NCBI GenBank assembly: GCA_004151065.3
Contig: NWUY0300011092.1
Span: 28,044 to 61,545, forward strand
Direction: 5' to 3'
Source: Larix sibirica
Taxonomy: Eukaryota > Streptophyta > Pinopsida > Pinales > Pinaceae
Length of the DNA stretch: 33,502 nucleotides
Shown here: in pieces, positions 12,111-22,863 of the stretch
Layout of the letters: each line of letters opens with the position of its first letter
Position numbering within the stretch: the first letter of the stretch is position 1
Translations under genes and position numbers: made by a program
The notes under the pieces: model-generated
The model's database searches: none
What the model was told of the DNA's origin: nothing
The model's input: only the letters and a program-made list of their open reading frames with translations

Positions 12111-14165
12111 CTCAAACAGAGGGTTGGTCATGTATAGATTCCAACAAAGACTCAAGCATTTAAAAACTCAGCTCAAGATTTGGAACAAAACGGAATTTGG
12201 AAACATTTTCGAGGAGAAGCACCAGCTGGAAACCCAACTGAATGCATTCAGATGCAAGCCATTCCATACAAGGATTCACGATGGAGCTCAAACAGCAGGA
12301 GTCTCCCTTCAGGAGCAGCTCAATATTCGCTTACCAGCAAGAAGAAGAACTTTGGAAGCAGAAGTCCTGAGTTCAATGGCTTAAAGAGGGTGAAAGAAAC
12401 ACCAATTTCTTCCATCACTCCATGCTCCAAAGAAGGCAGATAACAGAATTTCCAGGCTCACCTCCTCCCAAGGGCACAATCTCCAAACCAAGGAGGAAAT
12501 TGAGGGTCAGAATTAATCAACTTCTACAAGGATCTTCTCAAACGAACCTAGTGGGGGACAGAACTCCTAGCTATCAATCAAATCCTGCAGCACATCCCAA
12601 TCTTATCTCGCAGGAGCAAAACTCCAGCCTTCCCAAGATATTTCCCTCATGAAGTTGAAACGGTGGTTATGGAGATGAAACTTAGGAAAAGCTCCTAGCC
12701 CTGATGGCTTTACCTCAAACTTCTTTCAAGCCTGTCTGGAGCATAATCAAAGCATGATGTCTGGGAAGTTGTTGAAAGCTCTAGAAAATCAGGGATCATC
12801 CTTCCTGCCCTCAATGCCACTTTCTTAACTCTCATCCCCAAGAAGAAAATCCTTCCGAACCTTCAATTTCAGACCTATTCCCTCTGCAATGTCATCTACA
12901 AATCATCACCAAAATCATTTCCAACCGCCTAAACCATCCTCCCCTGATCATCTCTCCTGAGCAAACGGGCTATGTGGAAGGAAGACAAATTCTTGATGGC
13001 ATCATCACATGCTCATGAAGCCATCCTCTCCCTCAAGACCTCTGCACCTCTGGTATGCTCTTAAAGCTGGACATGTCTAAAGCATTCGACAAAATAAGCT
13101 GGAAATTCCTTCGGGCTATGTCTAGTAGCCTTTGGCTTCTCTACCAGCTGGGTCAATTGGGTGCTAACTCTGGTCTCCTCTGCTTTCTTCTCCATTCTTA
13201 TCAATGGCTCCCCCTCAACCACCTTCTCTTCTTCAAGAGGTATTCTCCGAAGGGGACCCCCTCTCCCCTTACCTCTTCATCATCTTAGCTGAGGGGCTTG
13301 GGAGATACATCAAAGCAGGTTCTACGAACCAATACATGGCTCAAGCTGGACGACTCAGGTATGACTCATTCTCACCTCCAGTTTGTGGATGACACCATGA
13401 TGATGGGACATGCCTCTGTGAGAGAAGAATAAGCTTTTAAGCAGGTTTTGAAAATCTTTGGGGAAGCCTCGGGCATGTCCATTAATAACCTAAAGTCCCG
13501 GATCTTCTTCTTCAATACTCCTATCCTTATCCAACTCAAAATTACCAGAATTCTGGGTTTTCAAAAGAGCTCCCTTCTAGCCAAATTTCTCAATGCCGCC
13601 CTCATTGAATCAGTGCTCAAAAATTCGTCCTAGAAGGACCTTCTAGCCAAGCTTGAATCTAAACTCTAATCCTGGACCTTCAGAGCTCTAAACTTCCCAG
13701 GCAGGCTCATTCTGCTAAAATCGGTCCTCCAAGCCATGTTGTTATACCTATTCTCTATCATGGATGTGCCCCAACACATTCTAAAGTCTATCCGTAATAT
13801 GCAGAGAAACTTCTTATGGGGAGGAGCCCTTCTAAACAGAAAATGGACCCTTGTGGCTTGGAAAACTCTATTTCTGGATAAAAATAAAGGAGGTTTGGGA
13901 CTCAGAGACCTGCTCACTCTCAACTGGGTTCTCTATGCAAAGCTTTGGTGGAGATGTATCACGGAACCAACCTTGCCTTGGACTATAATTTGGAGAGATA
14001 AGTATGTAAGGGAAGTGAGGCAGGAAGATATGATCAGAACTGAGGAATTATCGGAAGGATCGATAATATGGAGCTCGGGCAAGGCCCAAAAAGATCTCAT
14101 CTGTGCCCATAGCTTTTGGGAAATTCAGGACGGGAACTCTGCTCTATTTTGGGAATATGCTTGGT
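12110..14165 (+). pseudogene. LINE-1 ORF2 reverse transcriptase, broken
   Basis: The linker (12110-12650) has KIWNKTEFGNIF, as in other plant L1 elements. RT motifs follow in order: KAPSPDGFTSNFF at about 12690 (family K-APGPDG), TGYVEGRQILDGII at about 12968-13008, LDMSKAFDKISW at about 13063-13100 (motif A, first catalytic aspartate kept), EGDPLSPYLFIILAEGLG at about 13250-13300 (motif B) and QFVDDTMMMG at about 13380-13410 (motif C; both aspartates kept, FADD as FVDD). The thumb follows, with FLWGGALLNRKW and GGLGLRDL at about 13810-13910. Frames change repeatedly and stops occur (for example in VREE*AFK), so no active enzyme is possible. Confidence 0.9.
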
Positions 14166-14384
14166 AGCAACTCCCTCCTCTATAATCCAGAGAAAACATT
14201 CTAGACATGAAAACCAGAATGCAACAAGCTGGAAAACTGAAAGTGGCTCACTACTAGTCTCATCCCTCCCCCAGTTGCAAATGGAAAACCTGGCTTCCAA
14301 AAGCGAAATGGGTAGGTTCAGGACCAACTCATGAGGAGAACAATTTATGGGAGAACTTAAGCTCCAGGAAAGTCCTTGTCCAAG

Positions 14385-15461
14385 ATAAACCTGATAAATT
14401 GCGATGGGGTCACCAACCTAAAGGTTCATTCACTGTTAAAGAAGCTTCCTAGCTGGCACAACAGTAGATTGATCACCAAAAAGACATGATTTAGGACAAA
14501 ATATGGGATTCGAACCTATGGCCGAAAGTCAAAACCTTCCTTTGGCTCATCGGACATAGACGTATCCTCACTTGGGACCAACTTCGCAAAAGAGGATTCC
14601 ATGGTCCTTCCAGATGCCCCCTTCGCAATATGTTAGACGAAACCATGGAGCACCTATCAAATCAATGCCCTTATGCCCTTATGCTCGAACATAAATCAAG
14701 ACGACTTGCTTGACACCATCCAGAATTGGCATCCCCACCCGTTCGTTAGCCTTTTCCTCAATAGGCTCTGGAATCTTTTCCCTAGCTTAGCCCTTTGGAT
14801 TTGGAAAGAAAGGAACAGAAGGATGTTCAAGAATGAAACTCTCCCCTCTCATTTGGTCCTCCTGTTCATAAAGTCCAACTTACAAGAAACTCTTCAGCTC
14901 AAGCAATGGTCAGACTCGGATCTGCAGGGTCCTCCTCAGGAAATACTCATTCTCCATGCTTGGGCCATGCGCATTTCTAACATTGGCACCACCAATCCCT
15001 CTCCTCCCCCAAGGTCTTGCATCCCCTCAACCTAGTCCCCCCCTTTAGATCCCCTTATCAAGCTAAACTTTGATGGTGCCTCCAAGGGAAACCCGAGGCC
15101 TTCAGGAATTGGTGGAGTCTTCAGAAATTGCAAAGAATACATTCTCCACATATTTGCGGAGTCAATTGGCTCCTCCACCAAAAATGTGGCTGAGATTTTA
15201 GCACTGATCATTGGCCTCCATATTGCTAGGCATCTTGGCTGCATGACTCTAGTGGTGGAAGGCGACTCTCAGATAATTATCAACACTATTCAAAAGCTTT
15301 CAATAGGAACCCCATTGAGAAAGCTCTCAAAACAATGGCTTAAGGAAAAACATTGTGATTCTCTCCCTCACTTCCAGGTCCTTCAATCTAGCCACTTAAG
15401 AATAATGGGTAACAAACTCGCTGACCACCTAGCGAATCATGGCGCGAATATGGCTTCTTGA
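14385..15461 (+). pseudogene. LINE-1 RT zinc-binding domain and RNase H, broken
   Basis: At about 14490-14690 the blocks WPKVKTFLWLIGHRRILTWD and RGFHGPSRCP, with HLSNQCPYA, match the zf-RVT domain; one cysteine of the family's CX2C pair is missing. RNase H follows at about 15055-15461: KLNFDGASKGNPRPSG (first aspartate), NVAEILALIIGL (glutamate), VVEGDSQIIIN (aspartate) and GNKLADHLAN (final aspartate). All four catalytic acidic positions can be seen. The last part (15186-15461) is one open frame. RNase H would remove element RNA from the hybrid. Confidence 0.88.
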
Positions 15462-16620
15462 ATGCTTCACCACAATTGGATGCACTTCAATCTTCAACCT
15501 CTTAAGGATTAGCTCCAGCGCATTAGAGATCAGCATCACCATTCCCCACAGCGGGTGGATAGATGTATAAATGAGAGGGAGGATGAGGGGCACGTGGCTG
15601 GAATCCCATACCCTCGTGCTCCCACCTCATCACCCTACACCCGTGTTTAAATCATGCCCAAAGCAGGCAATCACTTCCGGAGCCTGCTAGTATAGTCCGA
15701 TTCATGCACAAATATGCATCATTGTAAATGGGGCATCATTTCCAAGTGTGGGGCATTTACTCCCAGGACAGAGGAATATTGGGGGAGAATCCATCGAATC
15801 TTCAGCATGCACAGCCATAATTGGATTATAGATGTTATGAAGAGATGCAGAAGAGGCCCATAAACTCATTTGCTCGTGCCTGCAACTCTGAAAATGGTGG
15901 TAAGATTTTGGGTGGACCTGCGAGAGCTTGGTCTCCTGCACTGTGTCTCCACCCTTGCTTTGGCCCTCCATGGTAAGTAGTTGCTCCACTGGAACTCCTG
16001 CCATATTCTTTGCTCTGTGTAAAATGTTTGTTACCCTCTTGGGAGCTCTGCCTTCGCTTGCAAGCCTCTCCTTTTATCCATGTCGCTCCCGTATGTAGTG
16101 GTGGTGGCTTTTGGTGATGGTCTCTGCCCCTCCCTCCTGTTAGCTACAATGGTTTCCTATGACCTTCCATCTACTAAAATTGCCCCCCGAAAGAACACCC
16201 ATCGTGCCTCAACCTTTCTCGAGTTCTTTCTGTCAGAATCTATGACTCCTCCCATTCGTTTTCAATAGCAGTTAGTGGAAAAATGAAAGAGATATAGGAA
16301 AGAAATTCTGGCTTCTGCGCATGAGAAAATTCAGCAAGCGGAGGCGAAAACTGATGTGGATATAATTTGCAATGAGGAGGAGGAGCTAAAAGTCGAATTT
16401 AAGAATCTGGTTCCTAACCCTAGTTCCTCCCGTGGTCGCCTCACCCTTTACCAGAAATCCTTTGACCTGCACCGGTCGCAGAAGATGAACAACATGGGGA
16501 AATCCTGCTCTAGCAGGACGAGATGGTGTTGCTCCTGTAGCACATTCTGAACAACCAGTTTGAAATCGCCAAGCATTTGGGAATGAGCCCTAATATTGTC
16601 TCAACCATTGGGATCCATAA
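15462..16620 (+). pseudogene. Region after RNase H with possible third frame (LINE-1)
   Basis: About 1.15 kb separates the end of RNase H from the 3' UTR. In frame 3 from 16080 to 16550 an open reading is interrupted only by two stops (near 16267 and 16285). It gives a charged segment with HEKIQQAEAKTDVDII and EEEELKVEFKNLV that could form a helix or coiled coil. A shifted frame continues to about 16620 (NQFEIAKHLGMSPNIVS). I recognise no domain. It may be a degenerate extra ORF, captured host sequence, or just GC-rich UTR. LINE-2 has a region of similar size and position, though I see no clear sequence match between the two. Confidence 0.4.
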
Positions 16621-16895
16621 GTAATCTGCCTTTAGTTTCTGCACCAGGTTTTTTTGCTTCTATGTTCATAGTTTTCTTATGTTTATGACTGCTTTAAAAA
16701 ACTCTGACAGTATGGAAATCTATGCTTTCAGACTTCTGAAGAATTCACAAACTCTTTGGTTTAGTCTCATTTCCTTTAGAGGGAGACTGCTACTTTGATT
16801 TTCCAGCATGTTTTCCCTATGTTGGGAGGGCTTGGTTTTTTGTTGTAAATTTCTTTTTGAAACTATAGAAGGTACGTCTAATTTACAAAAAAAAA
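16621..16895 (+). other. LINE-1 3' UTR and poly(A) tail
   Basis: T-rich, non-coding sequence ending in A9 at 16887-16895. This fits the end of an L1 insertion made by target-primed reverse transcription. The next base belongs to Copia coding sequence (see 16896). Confidence 0.75.
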
Positions 16896-18113
16896 GATAG
16901 GGAGGAGTTGGTTTGCAAGATAAAAAAGTCAATTTATGGCCTAAGGAAATCACCAAGAATGTGCTAGTATCAAAAGTTTGATACTTACTACTAGGACTAA
17001 GATTTATGAGAAGTAAGGCTGATCATTATGTGTAATCCAAGCAAGTTGGCGATCATATTATTTATGTAGTATTATATGTTTAGTATATGTTTCTAATTGG
17101 ATACGACAAGGATACCATTAAGGAGGTTAAGTCCAATCTATCCTCTATGTTTGACATGATGGATCTTGATGTTGCAAAGTTTATTTTGGGCATGTATTTT
17201 AAAAGATATCATGCAAATAGGAAACTTTGGTTAAACTAGAAGAAGTATGTTGAGACAAATTTGCATAGATTTAGTATGCAGGAATGTAAACCAGTTAGGG
17301 TTCCTATTCCTATATATAGCAATTCATCTATAGAATAGTGTCCCAAGGAAACACAACAATAGATACAGGACATGTCCCATGTTCTCTATTCTAGCTCTAA
17401 TAGTAGTTTGTTGTATGATATGGTCTATACTAGACCAAACATTGCACATGCAATGGGATTTTTGAGAGGATACATGTCAAAAATAGGGAATGAGTACTAC
17501 AAGGATGTAAAGTGATTCTTTAGGTATTTACATGGAACTATATATTATGCATTCTACTAGCGAAGAAGAGATGAACTAGATAAATTGATAGTTAGATAGG
17601 CATTTTTTGATGTAGACTAGGCTAGATATCTTGATCATAGAATATCTACAAGTGGTTATGTGTTTAACTTATCTAGTGGAGAAATAAATTGTATGAGCAA
17701 GAGATGGGATACAGTTTCACTTTCCACAATAGATATATTGAATTTGTATGGTTGTAAGTAAGGAAATTGTACGGTTGTAGACATAATTGTTTTCAAGTAT
17801 TGGGTTTCAAAAAAAATCTCTAAAGTTAGATTATGATATTTAGAGTGCAATATTTATGGAAAGTAAACATATTTATCATTCTCAAATAAATCATATTGAA
17901 TTGTAGTACCACTTTGTGAGAGACATGGTTGAATATAAGAAGGTGTTTCTAGAAAAGGTTGACACCTTGAAGAATGTTGCAGAATTCTTGATAAAGTGTG
18001 TTAGTAATGAGAAATAATATTGGTGTAGGGAATAAATGGGCATTGTTTTCATGAAAAATTACTTTATAAATCGTATACCCTCTATTTTGAAAAGAAAATA
18101 ACAAGTGGGAGAA
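16896..18113 (+). pseudogene. Copia pol 3' part, copy A: RT end and RNase H
   Basis: It starts inside RT at the block SIYGLRKSPR-MWY (family SLYGLKQSPRQWY) and continues with RSKADHYV. The catalytic YVDD region at about 17070 reads YV*YM, so the active site is destroyed. SSMFDMMDLDVAKFILGM follows at about 17145-17195. Then a stop at 17237 (LN*KKY, where the family has a glutamine), MQECKPVRVPIP at about 17275, MVYTRPNIAHAMGF at about 17420, and RNase H-type sequence with HRISTSGYVF at about 17640. The pol end, with FLIKCVSNEK at about 17985, precedes a polypurine tract. Copy B shares many of these stops. Confidence 0.9.
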
Positions 18114-18657
18114 AGTTGGAGATGTGTTTATTATTTGCATGAAGTCTATTCAAAGTGCAAGTTGTCACTTGTGTGTGTGTGCATGCATGTGGAGGATGGC
18201 GTAATTAGTACCCCCCCTACCCCTTCACCCGCTCATTCCAAAAAATAGGTTATTACAAGGCGTGGTAGCCTTGAGCAATTGGGTTCAGGGAAAAAAACCA
18301 AATTTTTTTGGAGGGTGCATTTTTGTCTATTTGTGTTTTTTTGAGGTCAATGTCTTTTTGGAATATTATAATATAATCATGGTTAAGGGATTAGGGTTTT
18401 GTATGTTCTAGAATAAATATATTTTTTTTTTATGAATGGTAAATTTAATGTAGATAATAATATGGACATGTAACATTAAGTTAGGTTGGCTTTCCTAGTT
18501 AAGGGTTTCTAGGGTAAATCTTTATGTATTGTGTGTGTGTCATTATTGTTCTTTCAATTTTGCTTATGAAACTATATGAATTTATTCACTTTCATGGGTT
18601 TAAAACTTTCATTATTAAAAGTATTATACAATTATTATTATTATAGGTTGTACAACA
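18114..18657 (+). repeat. Copia 3' LTR, copy A
   Basis: The tract acaagtgggagaaa (about 18101-18114) is the Copia polypurine tract, and GTTGGAGATGTG after it is the usual LTR start with its first T lost. The LTR ends at GTTGTACAACA (18657). That gives about 544 bases with the normal TGTTG...CAACA ends. It holds a C-rich block at about 18210-18225 and short TG runs near 18170. No 5' LTR partner is present in this copy, because the upstream half of the element is absent. Confidence 0.75.
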
Positions 18658-19294
18658 AGATATTCGTTGAATTGGAAGGATCTGAGCCTAAAATTTTGAC
18701 TGAATAATAAAATATTGGTTATCAATTATGAAGATAGGATATAGCTATGTGTTATGAGAATTAGGAGGATTCATTGAGAATTAGGATGCCAATATATCAA
18801 TAGTGAAATCGGGAAAAGAAGGGGTAACCAAAGGGAAAGAGGCCATGGGTGGTCTAGGGGTCAAATGAACTTCCATTGAAATAAATCTTGAAGAATTGAT
18901 TAGAGGGAAATGAATAAAGAAAGGTCATATTCCATTATGGTAGCTAATCCAATATATGGGAATAATTATTTTAATGAAATATACTTGCAGCTATCGTTGG
19001 ATGTTAGAGTTGAAGATCCATTTCCCCAATGGAAAAAAGTATGATGTAGAGAATTTATACATAAGACATAAAACGTAGACCTATAAGAGCCATCGAAGGG
19101 AAAGGGATAAGGAAAGGTCCAAAAAATATCAATTGAAATTGATATGATGGTCAGATAAAGTTCATAAAAAACATCCAAAATATGCATGTAAGAGAAATTA
19201 AGGGGAAATCAACAAGGAAACATTCAGGAAAACCCAATATAATATGATTTAATGGTCAAGTAAATTCAATAATATGCATAAAAAATAGGCTTGG
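18658..19294 (+). other. Spacer between Copia LTR and Gypsy LTR, copy A
   Basis: Non-coding sequence present in both duplication copies. It contains loosely repeated blocks: AGGGAAA-N-ATAA-GAAAGGTC at about 18903 and 19096, and GGGGAAATCAACAAGGAAAC at about 19202. The second and third are each followed by an ATATGAT-TAATGGTCA-type word about 40 bases on. This could be old flanking DNA into which both elements inserted, or the 3' untranslated part of another retroelement. Confidence 0.5.
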
Positions 19295-19418
19295 TGTAAT
19301 ACCCCAAATTTTGACCCTTGAAATGTATTAATTCAAATTATGTAAATGATGTAAATATGCTAGTATGGATTCCTAGTGTGGAGCTCAAGGATACAACATG
19401 ACTAGTGAATAGTAAGGG
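19295..19418 (+). repeat. Gypsy LTR start, truncated copy
   Basis: It starts TGTAATACCCCAAATTTTG, the plant Gypsy LTR start type, and matches 22864-22980 almost base for base. It then stops: the next sequence is Copia integrase, not the rest of the LTR. The break is beside the N at 19421. Only a few scattered bases still agree up to about 19436, which may be chance. Confidence 0.85.
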
Positions 19419-19420
19419 AT

Positions 19421-19421
19421 N
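19421..19421. other. Ambiguous base at the duplication junction
   Basis: A single N lies where a Gypsy LTR changes into Copia integrase. The only other N in the window (11374) lies near the left edge of LINE-1. Both may mark places where sequence pieces were joined. Confidence 0.6.
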
Positions 19422-21684
19422 TAGGAAATATTTTGTGAAGTTTTGTAGATAGTGTGGAATATCATGAAAAAATACAACTCTATACACACCTCAATAGAAT
19501 AGAGTTTTAGAAAGGTTGAATTGGATTCTAGTGCAAAAGGAAAGGCACATGCTTAGTAGTGTAGGCATAAAACATAAATTATGGGTTGAGTAAGTAGAAA
19601 TTGCATGTTATCTCATCGACCAATCACCTACATCAACGCTAGTTGGAAAGTTGCATGCTTATGTGTATTTCCCAAAATAGAAAAGGAGCAAGTTGGAAAA
19701 AAAGTAGAGAAATGTACCTTCATTGGTTATTAAGATGGAGTAGAGTAAAGGATACAAAATTTGGAATCTAGTAATAAGGAAGACTATTTATCATCATTAT
19801 GTTATATTCAAATAAGTTTAAAGTATTCCCATGCATGCATATGAACTAAGAGAAGGAGAACTAGAGAAAGTAGTTTTGAAAAGGAGAATGGAGAATATAA
19901 CTCAATGGATGAAGATGAGCTAGATGAATTAGATAATTAGTAATAACTGTAGACCCAGTCTTGAGGAAATCCATTAAAGTAAGAAAGAAAATAGAAATGT
20001 ATAGTCTTCTTGAATTTTGTTTGTCTTTTGTTATATATTCTATTAAATATGATCCTAGAGTTGCTAGAGAGTTAATTAATTCTGAGGAGGGAAAACTCTG
20101 GAAGAAGGACATGGTAGAAGAAATAGAGGCATTGGAAAAAAATAAGGCATGGGACTTGGTAAAGTTACCTGATGGAAAAAAAATTGTTCATAGAAAATGA
20201 ATGTTCAAGAATAAGTTTAATGAAAAGAGAAAAGTGGAGAAGTACATGGCTTACTTGCTAGCAAAAGGATATGCCTAGGTGGAGGGAATTGTCTTTGTTG
20301 ATATGTTCTCTCCTATTGCAAAACTAACTTCCATTAGATTTTGAATGTATCTTGTTGTAACATTTGATTATGCAATATAAAAAATAGATGTAAAGACAAT
20401 GTTCCCATATAGAGACCTAAAAGAATAAAATTACATGAAATTACCTCAAGGGATCATGGTGAAGGGTAGGGAGGAATTGGTTTGCAAGATAAAAATGTCC
20501 ATTTATGGCCTAAGGAAATTACCAAGAATGTAATACTATCAAAAGATTGATACTTACATACTAGGAATAAGATTAATGAGAAGCAAGGCCGATCACTATG
20601 TGTAATCCTAGTAGGTTGGTGATAATATTATAAATGTAGTATTGTATGTTTATTATATGTTGCTAATTGGATACGGAAAGGATACCAGTAAGGAGGTTAA
20701 GTATAACCTATCCTCCATGTTTGACATGAAGTATCTTGATGTTACAAAGTTTATTTTGGGCATGGATATTAAAAGATATCATGCAAATAGGAAACTTTGG
20801 TTAAACTAGAGGAAGTATGTTGAGACAAATTTTCATAGATTTAGTATGCAGGAATGTAAACCAGTTAGGGTTCCTATTCCTATATATAGAAATTCATCTA
20901 TAGAATAAAAGTCCCAAGTAAACACAAGAAGAGATAGAGGACATGTCCCATGTTCTCTATTCTAGCTCTATTAATAGTTTGATGTATGATATGGTCTATA
21001 CTAGACCAAACGTTGCACATGAAATGGGATTTTTGAGAGGATACATGCCAAAAATAGGGAAGGTGTACTACAAGGATGTAAAGTGAGTCTTTAGGTATTT
21101 ACATGGAACTATATATTATGCATTCTACTATAGAAGAAGAGATGAACTAGATAAATTGATAGTTAGATAGGCTTTTTTTGATGCAGACTAGGCTAGATAT
21201 CTTGATCATAGAATATCTACAAGTGGTTATGTGTTTAATTTATTTGGTAGAGAAATAAATTGTATGAGCAAGAGATAGGATACAGTTTAACTTTCAGCAA
21301 TAGATGTATGGAATTTGTATGGTTGCAAGTAAGGAATTTGTATGGTTGTAGACATAATTGTTTTCAAGTATTGGGTTTCAACAAAAATGTCTAAAGTTAG
21401 ATTATGATAGTTAGAGTGCAATATTTATCGAAAGTAAACATATTTATAATTCTCAAATAAATCATATTGATGTGTAGTACCACTTTGTGAGAGACATAGT
21501 TGTTTCTAGAAAAGGTTGGAGATCTCCAATGTGTAGTACCACATTGAAGAATGTTCCAGAATTCTTGATAAAGTGTGTTAGTAATGAGAAATCATCTTGG
21601 TTTAGGGAATCAATGGGCATTGTTTTCATGAAAATTTACTTTATAAATCATATACCCCCTATTTTGAATAACAAGTGGGAGAGA
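19422..21684 (+). pseudogene. Copia integrase-RT-RNase H, copy B
   Basis: Integrase C-terminal part first: VKFCR then NTTLYTPQ*NRVLERLNW at about 19435-19530 (family YTPQQNGVAERMN), HKLWVE and ACYLIDQSPTS to about 19640. RT begins at about 20095 with WKKDMVEEIEALEKNKAWDL, followed by KIVHRK*MFKNKF, DMFSPIAKLTSIR at about 20300, VDIKT-type sequence (KIDVKTMF) at about 20385 and LPQGIMV at about 20440. From 20467 it runs parallel to copy A: YVDD is YVYYM at about 20645, with stops at 20807 (LN*RKY) and later sites shared with copy A. At the pol end a 24-base insertion replaces copy A sequence (21520-21542). Gag, protease and the 5' LTR are missing, so the element is dead. Confidence 0.9.
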
Positions 21685-22226
21685 GTTGGAGATGTGTTAA
21701 TATTTGCATGAAGTATATTCCAAGGGCAAGTTGTCACTTGTGTGTGCATGCGCGCGTGTGGAGGATGGTGTCATTAGTGCCCCCCCACCCCTCCACCTGC
21801 TCATTCCAAACAATAGGTTATTATAAGGGGTGGTAGCCTTGAGCAATCGGGGTTCAGGGAAAAAACCCCAAATTTTTCTGGAGTGTGCATTTTTGTTTGT
21901 TTTTGTTTTTTTGCAATCAATTTTATTTTGGCATATTGTAATATAATCATGGTTAAGGGATTAGGGTTTTGGATGTTCTGGAATAAATAGATATTGCATT
22001 ATGAATGGTAAATTTAATATAGATAATAATATGGACATGTATCTCTAAGTTAGGTTGGCTTTCCTAGTTAATGGTTTCTAGGGTAAATATTTATGTATTG
22101 TGTGTGCATCATTATTGTTCTTTCAATTTTGCTTAAGAATATATATGAATTTATTCACTTTCATGGGTTTAAAACTTTCATTATTAAAATTATTATACAA
22201 TTATTATTATTATGGGTTGTACAACA
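21685..22226 (+). repeat. Copia 3' LTR, copy B
   Basis: This follows the polypurine tract acaagtgggagaga and runs from GTTGGAGATGTG to GTTGTACAACA. It is collinear with the copy A LTR (18114-18657), with scattered substitutions and a few short indels. The two LTRs belong to duplicated 3' ends, not to the two ends of one element, so their divergence dates the duplication and not an insertion. Confidence 0.75.
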
Positions 22227-22863
22227 AGATATGGGTTGATTTGGAAGGATCTTAGCCTCAAATTTTGATTAAATAATAAATTAATATTGGTTATCAATGA
22301 TGAAGATAGGATATAGCTATGTGTTATGAGAATTAGGAGGATCCATTAAGAATTAGGATGCCAATTTATCAATAGTGAAATTAGGAAAAGAAGGGGAAAC
22401 GAAAGTGAAAGAGGCCATGGGTGGTCTAGAGTCAAATGAAATTCCATTGAAACAATCCTTGAAGAATCCATTAGAGGGAAATGCATAACGAAAGGTCATA
22501 TTCCATTATGGTAGGTGATCCAATATATGGGAATAATTTTTGTAATGACATATACTTGCATCTATCATTGGATGTAAGAGTTGAAGATCCATTTCCCCAA
22601 TGGAAAGAACTATGATGTAGAGAATTTATACACGACATAAAAAATAGACCTAGAAGAGCCATCGAAGGGAAAGGGATAAGGAAAGGTCCAAAAAATATCA
22701 ATTGAAATTGATATGATGGTTAGATAAAGTTGATAAAATACATCCAAAATATGCATGTAAGAGAAATTAAAGGGAAATCAACAAGGGAACGTTCAAGAAA
22801 ACCCAATATAATATGATTTAATGGTCAAATAAATTCAATAATCGGCATAAAAATAAGGCTTGG
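22227..22863 (+). other. Spacer between Copia LTR and Gypsy LTR, copy B
   Basis: Collinear with 18658-19294, including the same loosely repeated GGGAAA-GGTC blocks. Non-coding; the minus-strand frame at 22471-22701 has a counterpart in copy A but no recognised motif. Confidence 0.5.

Larger units (their letters stand above)
11320..16895 (+). mobile_element. LINE-1: L1-type non-LTR retrotransposon, broken
   Basis: The order is endonuclease, reverse transcriptase, RT zinc-binding domain, RNase H, a long region after RNase H, T-rich 3' UTR and an A9 tail at 16887-16895. This is the plant L1 layout. The element is more GC-rich than its flanks, so both edges are visible as changes in composition. 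Many frameshifts and stops make it inactive. ORF1 is not found, so the element is either truncated near the ORF2 start or cut by the discontinuity near the N at 11374. The right end joins Copia sequence directly at 16896. It is related to LINE-2; compare the TGYVEGRQILDGII block in both. Confidence 0.9.
16896..19418 (+). repeat. Segmental duplication, copy A
   Basis: This is homologous over its whole length to 20467-22980, at an offset that stays at about 3569-3570 bases at the left end (16898/20467), the Copia LTR end (18657/22226) and the Gypsy LTR start (19295/22864). By eye there are roughly 3 to 8 mismatches per 60 bases plus small indels that cancel out. It contains the end of Copia pol, the Copia LTR, a spacer and the first 124 or so bases of a Gypsy LTR. 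The left end abuts the LINE-1 poly(A) tail; the right end breaks beside the N at 19421. Confidence 0.92.
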
